Assembly (NCBI GenBank): GCA_023055505.1
Contig: JALIRH010000002.1
Span: 744,001-808,000 of the forward strand
DNA length: 64,000 bases
Origin: Callipepla californica brunnescens
Lineage: Eukaryota; Chordata; Aves; Galliformes; Odontophoridae
Direction: 5' to 3'
Positions 11,701-24,449 of the stretch are shown here, in pieces. The notes under the pieces are model-generated. The model did not search any database. It had not been told where the DNA came from and saw nothing but the letters and a program-made list of their open reading frames with translations. The translations under genes were made by a program, and so were the position numbers. The stretch's first letter is position 1, and each line of letters opens with the position of its first letter.

Positions 11701-13474
11701 TCTTTCTGATTTTCCTGCACATTCCCTCTTTGCAATAACTCCCTTAACATCTCTCCTTTCTAATACTAAATTCCACTAACTTCCTCCATTCCTCTTAGAA
11801 ATGGTGACAGCCAAAAGACAAGATTGGCACCTGCAATCTGCAGTGCAAACAAATAATGAAAATTCCCCTTTCTTCCTCCTTATCCATGGGATTTAGCCCC
11901 CTCCTTAATCTTTAAACCCTTCCCACCTGATGCCATGCAAAGCTCAGATCCTGCAGTGCTGTGCTGTTATAACAGATGTAACACTCATCCTCCCTGTCAT
12001 GCAATGCAGAAATCTGTCGTGGCAAAACTGGAGCTGCTCCCACGTCACTCCCTCCTACAGAAATGCTGTTCTTTGACTCACTGTAGAACTGAGGAGCTTT
12101 TGTTAGGAGCTCTATTAGGACCTCTCTCCCTAGCTTTCCCATCACCATTTTGCAACTGGAGGTGAGAGCAAGGGAGTAGACACTGCTCAGTGCATTGGTT
12201 GCTTGGCTAAAGCATGATTTGGTGTCAGCAAAGATACAAGTCCCACAGTCAGAAGCATGAGCTCAAAACCACCTGAAGGAATTCATGAGCCATTAGTCTC
12301 ATGTTCAACCATGAGGATCGCACAGTGCACAGAGAGGACATTGTGGGACCAGGACTTGTCCCCCAGAGATTATCCCAGCAGCAGGATGAAATGTAGAGCC
12401 CCATGTCCTCAGAAAACCTTCAAAGGCATTGGGTGAGAGCACTGGTGTGGGTGAGAAGGAGGGCAGAGTAATTACTGCAGCAAACAGGAGAGCAAGGAGG
12501 AGTCTTGGAAACGTCCTCCACCCTAGAAAACCTGGAAGACTGGCTTATCTACTCCTTGTCCAGCTCCCACTTGGATGGCAGCAGTGTTGAGAAGGGAGGG
12601 CAGTACACTGTCCCCTCTCCACAGCTTAAAAACCATTCCAGGCTGTTCTGTTTCTCCTCAGAGTATTTCTCTGTGTGGGGAAAACCTGTCAGGATATTGG
12701 GTTGGATGTAATTGCAGATTGATGCTCCCCAAGGGCTTGCCCACACTGTTGGACTGAAGGATTCAGAGGAAGCAAAGCTTGAAGAACTGCTGAGTTTTGG
12801 GAAATGTAATTTCCCAAAATACCCACTGTCACCAAGAAACCCAGTCTTGCCTGAGATCCTCTCCTGCTTCCATGGAAACCAGCATATCCCAAGCACTGCA
12901 GAAAAATGGCCCATTGGGTTGGGGCTATCTCCTGCACATGGTCTTGACACTGGCAAAAACTTCACCTCTGGAATTGTGCTGATGGGCAATTGGGCAAGCC
13001 TGTGCCCTTATCCTTGACTTATTTACTGGTGTAGTTGTAGGCCTGAATCTCCTTTTTGTTATCAGAGCATTCAGAGGGCTGGTGGCAACCCCACCATGTT
13101 GTGCAACTCAAAGGAAGTGAAGCTTTACTCCTGCAAATGCCATAATTGCTTTCTTAGTATGGTGTGTTGTACCCTACCTTACCTGGCCATGCTTTTCCAG
13201 GGAAATGGGATGGAATGGATAGCATCAGAGTTGGATCTTATCCCACCAGTAGGAGTCAATGGCACTGGGATGCTGAAGATGTTGTGTCTGTGGAACTGAT
13301 AACAGGAAGGAATGCTAGGTGTGGTGGATGGGTCAGAAGGGAGATGTCCTGTGAAAGTTGTGCCTGGAGAATGAGAAGTGAGGTTTTCTCTTCAAACAGA
13401 TCTCCAGGGTTGAGGCCATCCCAGAGCCATTTCTACTAGCTTTTCTTTCATCCCAGATCTCTTTTAGACTAAAA
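11701..13474. other. Intergenic, no gene seen
   Basis: Short open frames overlap in several phases on both strands (for example around 12550-13020) but show no domain, splice pattern or codon signature that supports a gene. Confidence 0.4.
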
Positions 13475-13656
13475 AAAGAATGGTCAGGCATTGGAACAGA
13501 CTGTCCAGGGAGATGGTGGAGTCATTGTCCCTGAAGGTGTTCAAGAATCATGGAGATGTGGCACTGAGGGACATGGTTTAGTGGGTGTGGTGAGAATGGG
13601 TTGGGGTTGGACTTAATGATCACAGTGGTCTTTTCAACCTTAACAATTCTATGATT
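13475..13656 (+). mobile_element. CR1 3'-end fragment
   Basis: CR1 segments 'TTGGAACAGACTGTCCAGGG' and 'GACTTAATGATCACAGTGGT' are followed by a terminal CAATTCTATGAT. It is the subfamily carrying the 'CATGGTTTAGTGGG' segment. Confidence 0.87.
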
Positions 13657-15924
13657 TTAAAGTTGAGTTTTCCTCCGTGCTGGAGAGGCAGAAGAGAGCA
13701 GCTGTGAACAAAAGCAGTGCCTGATGGCAAGCACTGTGTCTACAGCTCAGAAATGGGAGGATATTTCCCTGTCCCATGCAATCAGAGAGAGGAAAACTTC
13801 ATAGAGCCTCTTTTCTAACCAGATATCCTGCTTCCTTCCCTCTGCCCTACTTCTGCTTTGGGCTGAAAAGGTAAGCAGTGATTGCAGTTGCAGCAGCAAA
13901 ATCCACCTCTCTACCATGCCAGTGATTTTGGGCATGCTTCTCAAATTGGGAATGAGTCAAAACCCAGTACCCAGTGTATGCAGTCAAACTGGGACAAGTT
14001 GTTCTAACTATGCCCTTTCCTTGGCAAGCACAAAGGTGTCTACAAGCCCAGGATGATTTTTCCACGCTGCTATTGCTCCCTGGCATGGTGTGGGTGGTTT
14101 TTGGTTCCCATGCCCTTCCCAGGCTGTCATCTGAGAGGTTTTCAAAGCTTTTGTTTGTGCTACATGACTGGTGAGATAGGTTTTGGAGGGACTGATCCAC
14201 CAGTGGACTGTGGCAAGAGAGCTGCTCTCCCCATAACCCAGAGCAGCAGGGATGGGGGTGAAGAACCAAAGCCTGGGTAGGCTGCAGTACTCTGCAAAGG
14301 CAGACCAGTTCCTTTCCCTCCCTCTGTTTGACCACCAGAGAAAATATACACCATAAAACCATATATTTCCACAATAATAATAAAATAAAACAAACCAACT
14401 ACACACAGCTCTGACTTTTTGGCTGATCCTCCTGGGAAAATAACCTGTTAGGCATATGATTGCATTCCCAGATATCCTGCTGTTTGTTTCGCTACCCTTC
14501 TGAAAACACACCTTTCGGGTTGGGATGGTTTCAGCCAGGATGTTTCCTCCATCCACCGCTCCTCCACATGCTGTGGGCTCACCTCTTGCAGAGACAACCC
14601 TGTTCTCCTTGCCCTCCCCGTCTGCCTTTGAGGATGCGGTTGTGGAGGTTTCAGCATGGCTATTATCCAAGGTGTGACGAGTTTCTAGATGTAACAAGCA
14701 CCTTTCTCTCACCATGCACCTGGGGTTTTGATGCCTTGCTGGGTGAGCAAGAGTGGGTCGGGAGAGAAACTGGAGCACCCACACGTGTGCTGAATTTTTC
14801 CACTCTCAATTGAGCCTCACCTTCCACTCTCAGTTGGATCTCACCTGCAAGAAATCAGTACCACAGTTCCTAAAACAAACGAACAGAAGACAGGTTGTCT
14901 ATGGAGCTCATTACAGCTTTCCCCCAGATGGAGAAAGGAAGTTTTCTCATTTCACTCTCAGCTCTCATCTAACCATGGAAATTTTAGCTATCAGGCTGCA
15001 CGTAACACAGCAGAGGATATTTCCAGCCCTGAAAGAGCCATCACTCAAATCATTGGATGAGTCAAGAAAATTAAAAGAAAAAAAAAAAAAGAGAATGATT
15101 TTGCAAAGCTTGACTGTTTCCTTGCCTTCTGGGGAAGAAGAGGATATGTGGCATTCTGGGTGCCTTTATAATGGGTAGATAAGGGAAATTATATTTCTAC
15201 AGAAGGTAAATGGACAAGTACACCAAGAGTTTCTGGTGTCCCTGTGGAGGCTCTCACAAGGCCAGCTGCTACTGCAGCTGTATCTCAGATGAGTTTCACA
15301 TATCCCTGTCCTGGAAGCTCTAAATGACTGTACCCTACACCACCATGTGACTCCAGAATCTTGAATTTTAGGAGGGCTGAACCTCCAAAAAACACACTTT
15401 CAGGGAAAAAGCAATGACAGGATTATTGGCTGTGCTGTGTTGCAGGTGCTGCTTCAATAAACCTGTGTAAGATTATTTTTCTCTAAACACAGTTGTGGCC
15501 AGTGTTGTCCTCCTTGTAGAGGGCTGGCATTAAATCCTTAAAGGGTATTCCAAGGGGATTTACTCTTTCACCTCTTCTTCGTCCCACTCACCCTTCTCCA
15601 CTGTCCTTTTTCCTTCAGACCCTGCAGATCTCCAATTTCCCCCCTTCTGACTGTAGGGATCCCACCACCAACATAAACCTTGGCTCTGAATCCAAGAATG
15701 ATGATTCACATCCACAACTTCTTTCCTTTACAAACAGGGTGGTGACCTCCAAATTAGTTGCAAGGAATGGTCCCATGTGAGGGTTGCTGATTGGGGAGTG
15801 CCCAAACTGTGTTGATAGTCTGATGGTATGAATAAGGCTGGGCTTGTGCAGTGTTTGCTACTCTGGATCTGATCCTCGAGCCAGGACATCAATGGGAATG
15901 TGAATCAGGGTATTTGACCCCATA
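13657..15924. other. Intergenic, no gene seen
   Basis: A 258-codon open frame on the - strand (14008-14784) lies here but has no recognisable domain and is overlapped by several others. I do not call it a gene. There is a 14-nt poly-A run near 15078. Confidence 0.4.
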
Positions 15925-15982
15925 GCTGAACTAGATGGTCTTAGTGGCCTTTTCCAACCTTGATAATTCTATGCTGCTATGA
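15925..15982 (+). mobile_element. CR1 3'-terminal fragment
   Basis: 'CTAGATGGTCTTAGTGGCCT' and TTCCAACCTTGATAATTCTATG are the last bases of CR1. Confidence 0.75.
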
Positions 15983-16108
15983 GTTGTCTGATGTGTATCA
16001 AGCTGATGGGGCTGAATTATCTCTTAGGACCTTGGAGGTTAAAGGCACGTGAGAAAATGTTTTTGGTAGCTTCTGTCTGGTAGCCATGGCCTCAGTGGGC
16101 TCATGTTC

Positions 16109-16322
16109 TTAGAATCATAGAATCATAGACTGACTTGGATTGGAAGGGACCTTAATGATCATCTTGTTCAAATCCCCCTGCTGTAAACGGGTTTACCATC
16201 CACTAGATCAGACTGCCCAGTGTCCCATCCAACATGATCTTCAATGCTTCCAAGGATAGGACATCCACAATTTCCCTGGGCAACCTGTCCTAGAGCCTCA
16301 CCACTCCTGTTCCTCACCCCTT
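16109..16322 (-). mobile_element. CR1 3'-end fragment
   Basis: It starts TTAGAATCATAGAATCATAG and contains 'GGATTGGAAGGGACCTTAAT' and 'CCCTGGGCAACCTGTCC', the reverse-complement CR1 3' region. Confidence 0.9.
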
Positions 16323-16529
16323 GTGACCAATGGCCATACTTTTGCTGACAGTCAGCTGTCATGCTGAAATAAAAGTGTACCAAATTCATATTGTTTTCAT
16401 CCAGACACGGTGAATTTGAGCTAGTCCTGTGCTTCCTAGCTGGAGGTTTGGTAGCCTCCACTATCTGCCATAAGGCCAAATTGAGGAGCTCTGTCCTGTT
16501 TGGAGTCTACTTGTTCTGTTTGGAGCTAG

Positions 16530-16785
16530 GACAAGAGGTAACGGCCTTAAACTCCACCAGGAGAGGATCATGTTGGATATCTGGAAAGATTTATTTCCCA
16601 GAAGAGAGTCCATGCACTGGAACAGGCTGTCCAGAGAAGTGGTGGAGTCCCCATCACTGGAGATGTTCAAGAACCATGGAGACGTGGCACTTGACCACAT
16701 GGTTTAATGATCATGGTGGTGATGGGTCAACATTTGGACTTGATGATCTTAGCGGTCTTTTCCAACATTAATGATTATTTGATTC
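16530..16785 (+). mobile_element. CR1 3'-end fragment
   Basis: 'CACTGGAACAGGCTGTCCAG', 'GACTTGATGATCTTAGCGGT' and CCAACATTAATGATT show the CR1 3' end. It faces the copy at 16109-16322, so the pair forms a tail-away inverted arrangement. Confidence 0.87.
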
Positions 16786-18887
16786 TGCCAGTCAGATGCC
16801 TCTATACCTAAGCCACTGCAATGAAATATGCAGCCTTCCCTCTCCCATAAAGGAGGGAGGAGAGAACACAACCTAACCAGCCTGATGCAATGGGGCCGAG
16901 CTGGACTGCTTGCCCTGAATGGTCCAGCTGCATGATTCAGGCATATCAGGAGCACAGGTCATAGCTTGTTCCTTTTCTTCTTCCCCCACGATCTCTCCTC
17001 TCCCACACTCTGCAGTTTGCAACCATGAACTGAAACGAAAAATGTCTGTGATTGGAGCCATCCTCCAGAAAGAATAAAGGAGAAATGAGAGAAACTGACA
17101 GTAAAACTTTCTTGGACCTTGACATTTGTTCCACATATCCAGTCCATCATGCACTGAAAACACTTCATCTCACAGTGGTTACACAAAAGGGGACAAGCTT
17201 TGCACAACATGCTCCTAAAGTCTGGCACAAACACACATGCTGACCACTGCCAAACACAAAGTAGGTTAAAGTTTATTCCCTAAAACTCCGAGGCTCTGTT
17301 AACTTTTTGCACCCTCCACGGTACTATCAGGTTGGTGCCCACCTAGCCCACTTTCTGCTCCCCACTTTGTCTTGTTTCTAACTTTATTTTGTCTTTTTGG
17401 TTTTTTTTTTTCTTTTTGTTTGTTCCCCCAGCCTTTTCCTCTTCTTGCTTTTAAAAACTGAGCTTCAAGACAGACAGACTTGGCCACTGCTGGTGACATT
17501 GGTGGGAGCCCAGAGCCCTGGCAGTGGCCCTGGGCGTGACTGCAATAGCAACACCGTGCAATAAAAGCATGGTTTGGGACATGGCCAGAACCTGGTCTGA
17601 GTCTGAAAGCTTTTGCAGTTTTTTCCTTCAGGATGGAGGGCTAGGGGCCGGGTAATGCTCTAGTTGCCTTCTGCATCCAGGCTCTATAGGACACCCTGTA
17701 GTCTGATTGCAGCTGAGATTTGTGGAGCAAAAGAAAATGCTCCTCAAACCCTGAAGGTCTGTGGTTAATACCTAAGCAGCATCTGCACAAAACACGTGGA
17801 CAGTGATAAGTAATGCCACCATAGGGGACACAGTGAAGGACCAATCCCTCCCTCCCATCTCATTTTCTCACATTCCCTCTGACTGTCTTTAATTATTTCC
17901 CCACTCAAGCTTTGTCTGTTCGCTTTGATTTATTTTGCTTTGTAACAATATTTCTCTTCTCTCCTTCCAGTTCTGGTTGAAATATTAATCTTGTTTATTA
18001 TTATTAGCCTTCTCTCTCTCTAATCTATTTAAATGCTTTCCCACATTTCCACTTCCTACAGCCCATTTCTCACTTGTAGATTCTGTTCAGCTGCACTTTG
18101 CCTTAACAGTGTCATTTATTTACTGCTCATTTTTTAATTTCAAAGCCTTTCTCCTTTCTTGTTGTGGTCTGTGTTCATGCACTGCTCCTTTCTTCCTGAC
18201 GAGGACAAGCATTTCTCTGCTTGGTTGGCTCCAAGATGAGCTGGATTAAGAGCAATAATTCAATTTCTTCTCTTTCTTTCAGTTTATTTTCTGGATTTTT
18301 AGTGTGCATGGAGAGGAAAGTTTTGCTTTCTATTTCACTGCTAACCAGCTGGAGGCTGGGCATTGTAAGTAAAACAAACATGTGGACTAATACTTATCCT
18401 CCCACCCCCCACACTCCAGCAGATTGTATTTCCTTCCTAAAAGCATTCATGCATGTATTTATACAATGTCTAGTGCAGAGAGCATGGCTTTTTCACAGAT
18501 TATTTCCTAAGTATCATTGCTGCATTAGCTGTCATGTGGGACTCACATAACCTTGCTAAAAGAAGAGATGATTAAAGATTCATGCTCAAGGTCAGGGCAA
18601 ATCTAGAAAGAAGAGTGGAGGCCTCTGAAAACAGGATGCTTCCATCCTGCTACAGGCAAAACAGAGAGAGAAGGCTCTGGGGTTTGAAGGAATGAGGAAT
18701 TATTCAAAAGAGGAACTGGAAACAAAAGACAAGATGTGGAGTCTGGGCAAGAAGCCATCTGCATAGGATCCTGAATATACAGACCATGAACCAACATTTT
18801 GGAGAGCAATTTTGGGAAAAGAAAGAACAATTGGATGCTATTCATTCTGTTTCCACATGCTCCATGACCTTAAAATCTTAAAAACAC
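16786..18887. other. Intergenic, no gene seen
   Basis: Generally A/T-rich with pyrimidine-rich stretches. Only short open frames are present. No Ly6-like exon was found on either strand. Confidence 0.4.
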
Positions 18888-18985
18888 AAAATCATTAAGG
18901 TAGAAAAAACCTTTAAGATCATCTACAGTCCCCTGTACACCATTCACCTTCCAATATTTCTCAATAAACCATGTCCCTACACCCC
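18888..18985 (-). mobile_element. CR1 fragment (diverged)
   Basis: 'AAAATCATTAAGGTAGAAAA' and 'TTTAAGATCATCTACAGTCC' resemble the reversed CR1 3' end; the right end is uncertain. Confidence 0.6.
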
Positions 18986-19878
18986 AAAAGCAACTCTCTT
19001 GCTTCTGAACTTCTCCTGGTCTTTTCTTTCTCTGAAGATGGAGGGTCCTAGTCTGATGTCTTCTTGACCATCACTTGTTTCATTTCTTTATTATTTTCAT
19101 TTCCAACCATTCCCAGTTTAACTCCCACGGCTGTTCCCATCCTCTTCTGCCTCTGCTGCATCCTGAGCTATGTGGCAAGAGGTGACAGTGTGGTTGTGAG
19201 AGCAGGAGGAGGGAGTCTGGATGGACTGAGGAGGTCACCAAGAACCGGAAAAACCTGATAGAATCCACAGATAACAACAAGCATTGTTGCTTGGAAACCC
19301 CAAATGTTTCTGGAGGGCAGAGAAGAAGAGCAAACAAAAGCATTGGACTCCCATCCTTGCTTGGGCCCTCAAGAGCCTCAGCGACAGTCTCCAGGCACAA
19401 ACAGTTGTACTGTGGGCACTGTACAATACAGTGTTTTTCTGCTCAAAGCATTTTTCTAAGTACAAGTGATTTAATTCTGAAGGACCACAAGCAAACCAGT
19501 GAAAATCCCATTATTTACATATTCTCCCACTTTCATTATGACAGATATGAAGCTGTTGTACCGTAGATGGAGGATGCCAGATGATGCCTATCATGGGAGC
19601 AATGAACCACACCAGACTGGCATGGCTGCTTCTGCCTTGCTCAAAGTTTCGCGGCTCAACCCTACAGAGTAAGAACGGACTCCCATGTCTGAATCATAAA
19701 TTGTTCCTCCAATTAGCCCTGCAGACGCTGGAATAACAGATTGGATCTGAGTGAGAGGTAGAAGAAATTGCTGCGTGTGATGGGTTATTTCCTACACACA
19801 AACACACCCAGCGCTGATTCCATATTATAGGCTGTCACTCCCCAAAACTTAAAATTGATGCAATCAGATGAAGTCAAA
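18986..19878. other. 5' flank of Ly6 gene 2, nothing else recognised
   Basis: No repeat or coding exon was recognised. Distal regulatory sites for gene 2 could lie here but none can be named. Confidence 0.35.
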
Positions 19879-19901
19879 GCAAACACAGTCCCAGTATAAA
19901 A
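19879..19901 (+). promoter_or_regulatory. Core promoter of Ly6 gene 2: GCAAACA + TATAAAA
   Basis: TATAAAA at 19895-19901 is 60 nt upstream of the ATG. GCAAACA at 19879-19885 starts 16 nt before the TATA box, as in genes 1 and 3. GCAAACA fits the forkhead (FOX) consensus RYMAAYA, but which factor binds is not known. Confidence 0.7.
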
Positions 19902-19954
19902 CCTTTCGATGGTGCATCGTCCCACACTGTGCGGGCTCTGAGGGTGCAGGAATC

Positions 19955-22900
19955 ATGAAGGCTTTTCTCATTGCCCTGCTGGTGGCAGTCCTGTGTGCCA
20001 AGCAAGGTAAGATGCTACAAAGGCTGGGGCAGCCAGGTGGAGAGGATGAAAATACCAGAAGAGATGTTAGAGATAATACAAAAACAAGAGGATTTGACTG
20101 CTTTTGGTATAATTGCTTAAGTCCTGGTAGTGCTCTTTTTTTTTGCTATTCCTTAATTCAAACAATATTTAGTGAGGCTGAGTTTTAGCTTCTGCTTGAG
20201 CTCTACCAAGGTGCTCGTACCCCAGAGAAGATGAGCTCACCACTTGCGTATCTCTCACCCTTGAGTACCATGCTCTGAGCATCTCTAGATACACACATGA
20301 ACTGAAAAATGCTAAGAATTGAGGACCATCAAGCCTGCCAGTGTTTGGACAGTGCAGGGAGAGGGGGGTGATTGTCCCCCTCTACTCAGCTCTTGTGAGG
20401 CCCCATCTGGAGTACTGCATCCAGGCCTGGGGCCCCCAGCACAAGAAAGATGCAGAGCTCTTGGAACAGGTCCAGAGGAGGGCCACTAAAATGATCAGAG
20501 GGCTGGAGCACCTCTCCTATGAGGAAAGGTTGAGGCAACTGGGCTTATTTAGCTTGGAGAAGGTTCCAGGGAGACCTCATCGTGGCCTTCCAATACTTGA
20601 AAGGAGCATATACACAGAAGGGAGAACAATTGATTACACAGGTTGATAGTGATAGGACAAGGGGATTGGTTTGAAACTAATATGGGAGATTTAGGTTGGA
20701 TGTTAGGAGGAAGTTTTTCATTCAGAGGGTAGTGATGCACTGGAACAGGTTGCCCAGAGAGGTTGTGGATGCCCCATCCCTGGAGGCATCCAAGGCAAGG
20801 CTTGATGTGGCTCTGGGCAGCCTGCTCTGCTGGTTGGCAGCCCTGCCCATGGCAGGGGGGGTTGAAACCCAATGATCTTTGAGGTCCTCTTCAACCCAGG
20901 CTACTCTATGATTCTATGACTCTATGATTTTATGAATGCTTTCAGACATTGAGTTTGATTTTTGTGTGGTCATACGTGGAGCCAAAACTTGGACTCAGTG
21001 ATCCTTGTGGGTCCCTTCCAACTTGAAATATTCTATGAATTAAGCTGAGCTTACAGCTTCACCTTCAGTTTTCTTTTTGTTCCTGAATGAAACTGCTGGA
21101 GTTGCTGATAAAGATAACAGGGCTAATGTTGAGGCTTCATCTTCTGCCAGCATTTCACTTTATTTCCCACAATGGCATTGCAATTAAGAAACTAGGTTGC
21201 TGGCAGATATTTGAAAACCCAAGAGCTCTTTGCTCACAGCTTTGATGAGCTTTCTTAAATGTCTCAGAATGAGTGTGTTTGTAATGGGATCCACAATATG
21301 TTGTGCTTGGCCTCTTTCAAAAGGAGATACAGATATGACTCGATAATTGTCTTGAGATAACTAAATAATAATAATAATAATAACAACAACAACAATAATA
21401 AAACAATTGCTCTCCCTGCATGTTGTAATCCCAAGGAGTATCGCAAACCTTTTTGCACTGCTAAGGCTATTTCTGGCTGCATTTGCAAAACCAGAGCTAA
21501 TGGAGGGTGTAGGCAAAACATAGGCAAGGCTTCACAACTACAATGTTTTAAGTGGTTTCCTGACTTGCATTATTGAAAGAGAGCATGAGTGCATTTCAAT
21601 TGCTTTTGCACATGCACTGGAATCTCAGTTCTGAAGGAAGTGTTGTCAAATAGCTACGTGCGATGTATCAGAGAAACAAATCAAGGAGAACTACATGGAC
21701 TGAAAAATTTGGTAACATATTGGTCGGACGGCAAGTCTGGAATTGTTCTGGCATGGTATGCAAAGGATATCAATCCACAGCTCGAGTCAGGGGACCTCCA
21801 AAAAGAAAGGTGGGAGGCTTAATACAAGTGACAGGGAAGGACTGAGTCAATTAAAAGGATGTTAAATTTGCATCTGGGTAGGCTTCAGAACAAGGTGATC
21901 AGTTGTTTGGTGAGGTTCAGAGCTCCAGATCTGTACACAAGGCGCCTGAGCTCTCCATAGTGAAGAAGGATAGCTTTTTCTTCTCTGACCTGGGGGAGTT
22001 TGAGCATAAAATGGCTTTTCATTCTCTTTTATAGCTGTTTCTGGAGTTGTCTAACAAAATATTATGGTCAGGTTCAAATTCAGGCATGTGTCTGAATCAA
22101 CTGAACAGCTGGGCTTCAGAGAATAGTGGAAGGAGATTAAGAAAAACAGGCTCAAAATCAATTGAAGGGAGTTGCTCTGTACAGAAATAAGAATTTGAGG
22201 AAGCCAAAAAGAGATGAAGCAGGGAAATTTTTGTCTCTATGAAAACCCTCCCTGGGTTGCCAATTTATCACTTTTGATCAGGAATCATTGGAGTTTTGTC
22301 ATGCAGGTTCTTGTGGTCACCATTCCTGGAGGTGTTCAATAAAAGAGTAAATGTAGCACTGGGTGGCACGGTTAATGGGCATGGTGGGAATAGGTTGGCA
22401 GTTGGACTAGATGATCTTAGTGGTCTTTTCCAACTTTTCTATGATTGTATAATTACAACCATTGGTGGAAATGGAGCAAGCTGTCTTTGAGATCTGCTTG
22501 ACTGCCTCCTTCACCCCTGACCAGAAACATAGGGAAACTGTCATGGGACTCTGAACAGGATGAAAACCCTTTCTCCATTCCCAGCAATTGTGAACCAACC
22601 CCCAGGGAACACAATGCACGTGGCTGTGTTTCTTGCTTGGCCAGCTGTCAAGCTTGGGAATTTGGCTCGATTTACTACAGTTCTGCACAGAAATAGATAC
22701 CCTTCCACCTCCTGTCTTTGTAATAGCCCTGGCTGAGACCTGCTTATAATGTCACCAAGGGTGTTCTGTTTGAGGCAGTGGTGGAAATACTCACTCCATT
22801 GTTCAGAGCAACCTCTCCCAGGGAACTCCCTTAATGTGACTCTGCTCAGTAATTTAGCTCACAGAAGTATCATAGGCTTTAATTAATTTGTGTCTGTACA

Positions 22901-24182
22901 CTGTTTTGCAGATGAACACTGAAAATACTGAAAACTAAGCTATCACCTGAGAACGGCACCAGTTTATTCCTTGCTGAAACTGTACTATGCTAAACTACAA
23001 CAAGTTCTGCTTCTGCAGGTTGGCTGCCAACGAGGTCAGCAAAAAGCTCAGGAGAGATGGAGCTTAGACTGGAGGAAGAGTCACAGGAAAGCATTGCTCA
23101 GGCTGAGAAACATGTTTTCAGATTTAATCACCAAAAATCTAAAGTAAAGAGAGAAAACTTGTTTTCTTCTGTTTGTTTGCCTTTTCAGCTTCATTAATCA
23201 AAGCCAACCTTTTATTTCACATGCCACGAAGACTCATTCGTAACATGTACTTTTTATTTTCCAAGAAGGGACATGGTGTTTGACACTTTCTTCCCAGGAG
23301 GGTGTTGCTAAAGCCACTGACGTGTGTCATATATGCTCTTTCCAGCTTCCTCCTTGTTTTGCTACACATGCGAAAATGAGCACTCCAACTGGAACTGTCT
23401 TAAAACCTACAAGTGTGAAGACCATGAGAAATACTGTACAACTACATATAGTGCTGCTGGGTTTGGTGAGTACTGGTAACACATCAAGAATTATTTTTTT
23501 TGTCTCTAAAGACAGTCATGGGCAATAATTTCTTCAGGGTAGCAGTTGCTCTTGTTGGAAAGAGCTAATCACAAGGGCTTGAGTCTTACATCAAATAATG
23601 TGGAAAACAGCTATTTTCATGAGCTGACCTTGTTGCTTGATCTGCAAGCTCATACCTATGCTTTGTGACATAGGTCAGAAAGTGGTTAGTTACAAAGAAT
23701 GTAGTTTTAGAAATTAAATATGCGCTGGCAGTGATTTTTTTTTGCAGTCCTGCATGAAGCGTAGCATGGATTTCTATCAAGGATTTCTCAGTGTTGTGCA
23801 CTTGAGCCAGGTTGTGTGAACTCTCACCCAGTCCTCATCAGATCTGCTGATCTCTGTTATTCCTGCATTGCAAGTTAAATGTAGAGAATTATACTCCTCC
23901 CATTTTCCTCTGGTTAGGACTTGCAGGGGAATTTTATGTCACAACTCTCCTTTCTTGTCTGTTTTTCATCCAGGCAAAGACATGGGATATCGCCTAACCA
24001 AGAAATGTTCTGCAAACTGTCCTGAGACCAACACAGACTTTGGTGTGGTGGCCATTTCCACCAAGTGCTGTCAGACCTCCCTCTGCAATTTCAGTGGTGC
24101 CAACAGTGTGAAACTGAGTTATGCTGTGATGTTCCTGGGAACGGTAGCCAGTTTGATCTGTGTCATTAAGGCAGGATTGTGA
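19955..24182 (+). CDS. Ly6/uPAR-domain gene 2, GPI-anchored LY6E-like protein
   Basis: Coding exons 19955-20006, 23346-23465 and 23974-24182 (52, 120 and 209 nt), GT-AG phase-1 introns, 126 residues. The signal peptide covers about residues 1-20 ([14 protein letters not shown] start). The mature protein opens LFCYTC and has ten cysteines at 23, 26, 35, 41, 48, 69, 73, 89, 90 and 95, ending LCN. A small-residue stretch SGANS (98-102) is a likely GPI cleavage region, followed by a hydrophobic tail (about 107-123). CNFS is a possible N-glycosylation sequon. The family places such proteins on the outer cell surface as receptor modulators or adhesion-type molecules; the ligand is unknown here. An in-frame ATG at 19868 is upstream of the TATA box, so the homologous ATG at 19955 was chosen. 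Several CR1 copies lie in intron 1. Confidence 0.85.
20336..20936 (+). mobile_element. CR1 3' portion with ORF2 C-terminus, in intron 1 of gene 2
   Basis: The best preserved CR1 here. Its start encodes an ORF2 C-terminal stretch ([20 protein letters not shown]) in a 306-nt frame at 20341-20646. It then runs through the 3'UTR and ends in repeated ATTCTATGA units. It is truncated at the 5' end, as is usual for CR1. Confidence 0.95.
20985..21040 (+). mobile_element. CR1 3'-terminal fragment
   Basis: 'GATCCTTGTGGGTCCCTTCC' then ATATTCTATGAATT: a short CR1 end next to the larger copy, in intron 1 of gene 2. Confidence 0.7.
21363..21403 (+). repeat. (AAT)n/(AAC)n trinucleotide repeat
   Basis: AAT units change to AAC units and back to AAT. 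It lies in intron 1 of gene 2. Confidence 0.9.
22308..22452 (+). mobile_element. CR1 3'-end fragment in intron 1 of gene 2
   Basis: 'CATTCCTGGAGGTGTTCAAT' and 'CTAGATGATCTTAGTGGTCT' followed by a short TTCTATGATTGTAT end. Confidence 0.85.
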
Positions 24183-24443
24183 TAAGGTTTGGGGTGGAAG
24201 AAGACGTGACCACCCAAGGACCTACATGGTCATGCCAAACAGAGTAAACAACATCTTTTGTCAAGTGTTTCCATCAAGGTCTATTCTATTCTGCTTTTTT
24301 TTCCAACACTTTTTTTTTTTTTTCAGATCTGACCCACAAAATGGCATGGCAGTATAACTCCTATTTTTTCCCCCTTATTGTTTTGTACTAATTTTCCCTC
24401 AGAAAGCTATTTTGATTGCATGTATGTGACAATTGTCAGACAA

Positions 24444-24449
24444 AATAAA
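24444..24449 (+). terminator. Polyadenylation signal AATAAA, Ly6 gene 2
   Basis: A canonical hexamer 262 nt after the stop codon, giving a short 3'UTR. The site fits the placement seen in genes 3 and 5. Confidence 0.7.

Noticed and set aside
13096..13200. LYSCKCHNC-like frame resembling the start of a Ly6 exon 2
   Set aside because: Cysteine spacing is wrong (C-x-C-x-x-C), there is no splice acceptor in the right phase, and no partner exons.
14008..14784. 258-codon open frame on the - strand, the longest in the window
   Set aside because: No domain or family resemblance, no splice or promoter support, and overlapping frames on both strands. It would need RNA evidence.
19868..19954. In-frame upstream ATG for Ly6 gene 2
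   Set aside because: It lies upstream of the TATA box at 19895 and would bury the signal peptide. The ATG at 19955 matches the start of all paralogues.
20341..20646. 101-codon open frame that looks like a real conserved protein
   Set aside because: It is the C-terminal part of CR1 ORF2 and belongs to the transposon copy.
21363..21403. Short tandem repeats considered as a CRISPR array
   Set aside because: This is a trinucleotide microsatellite in vertebrate DNA; there are no repeat-spacer units anywhere in the window.
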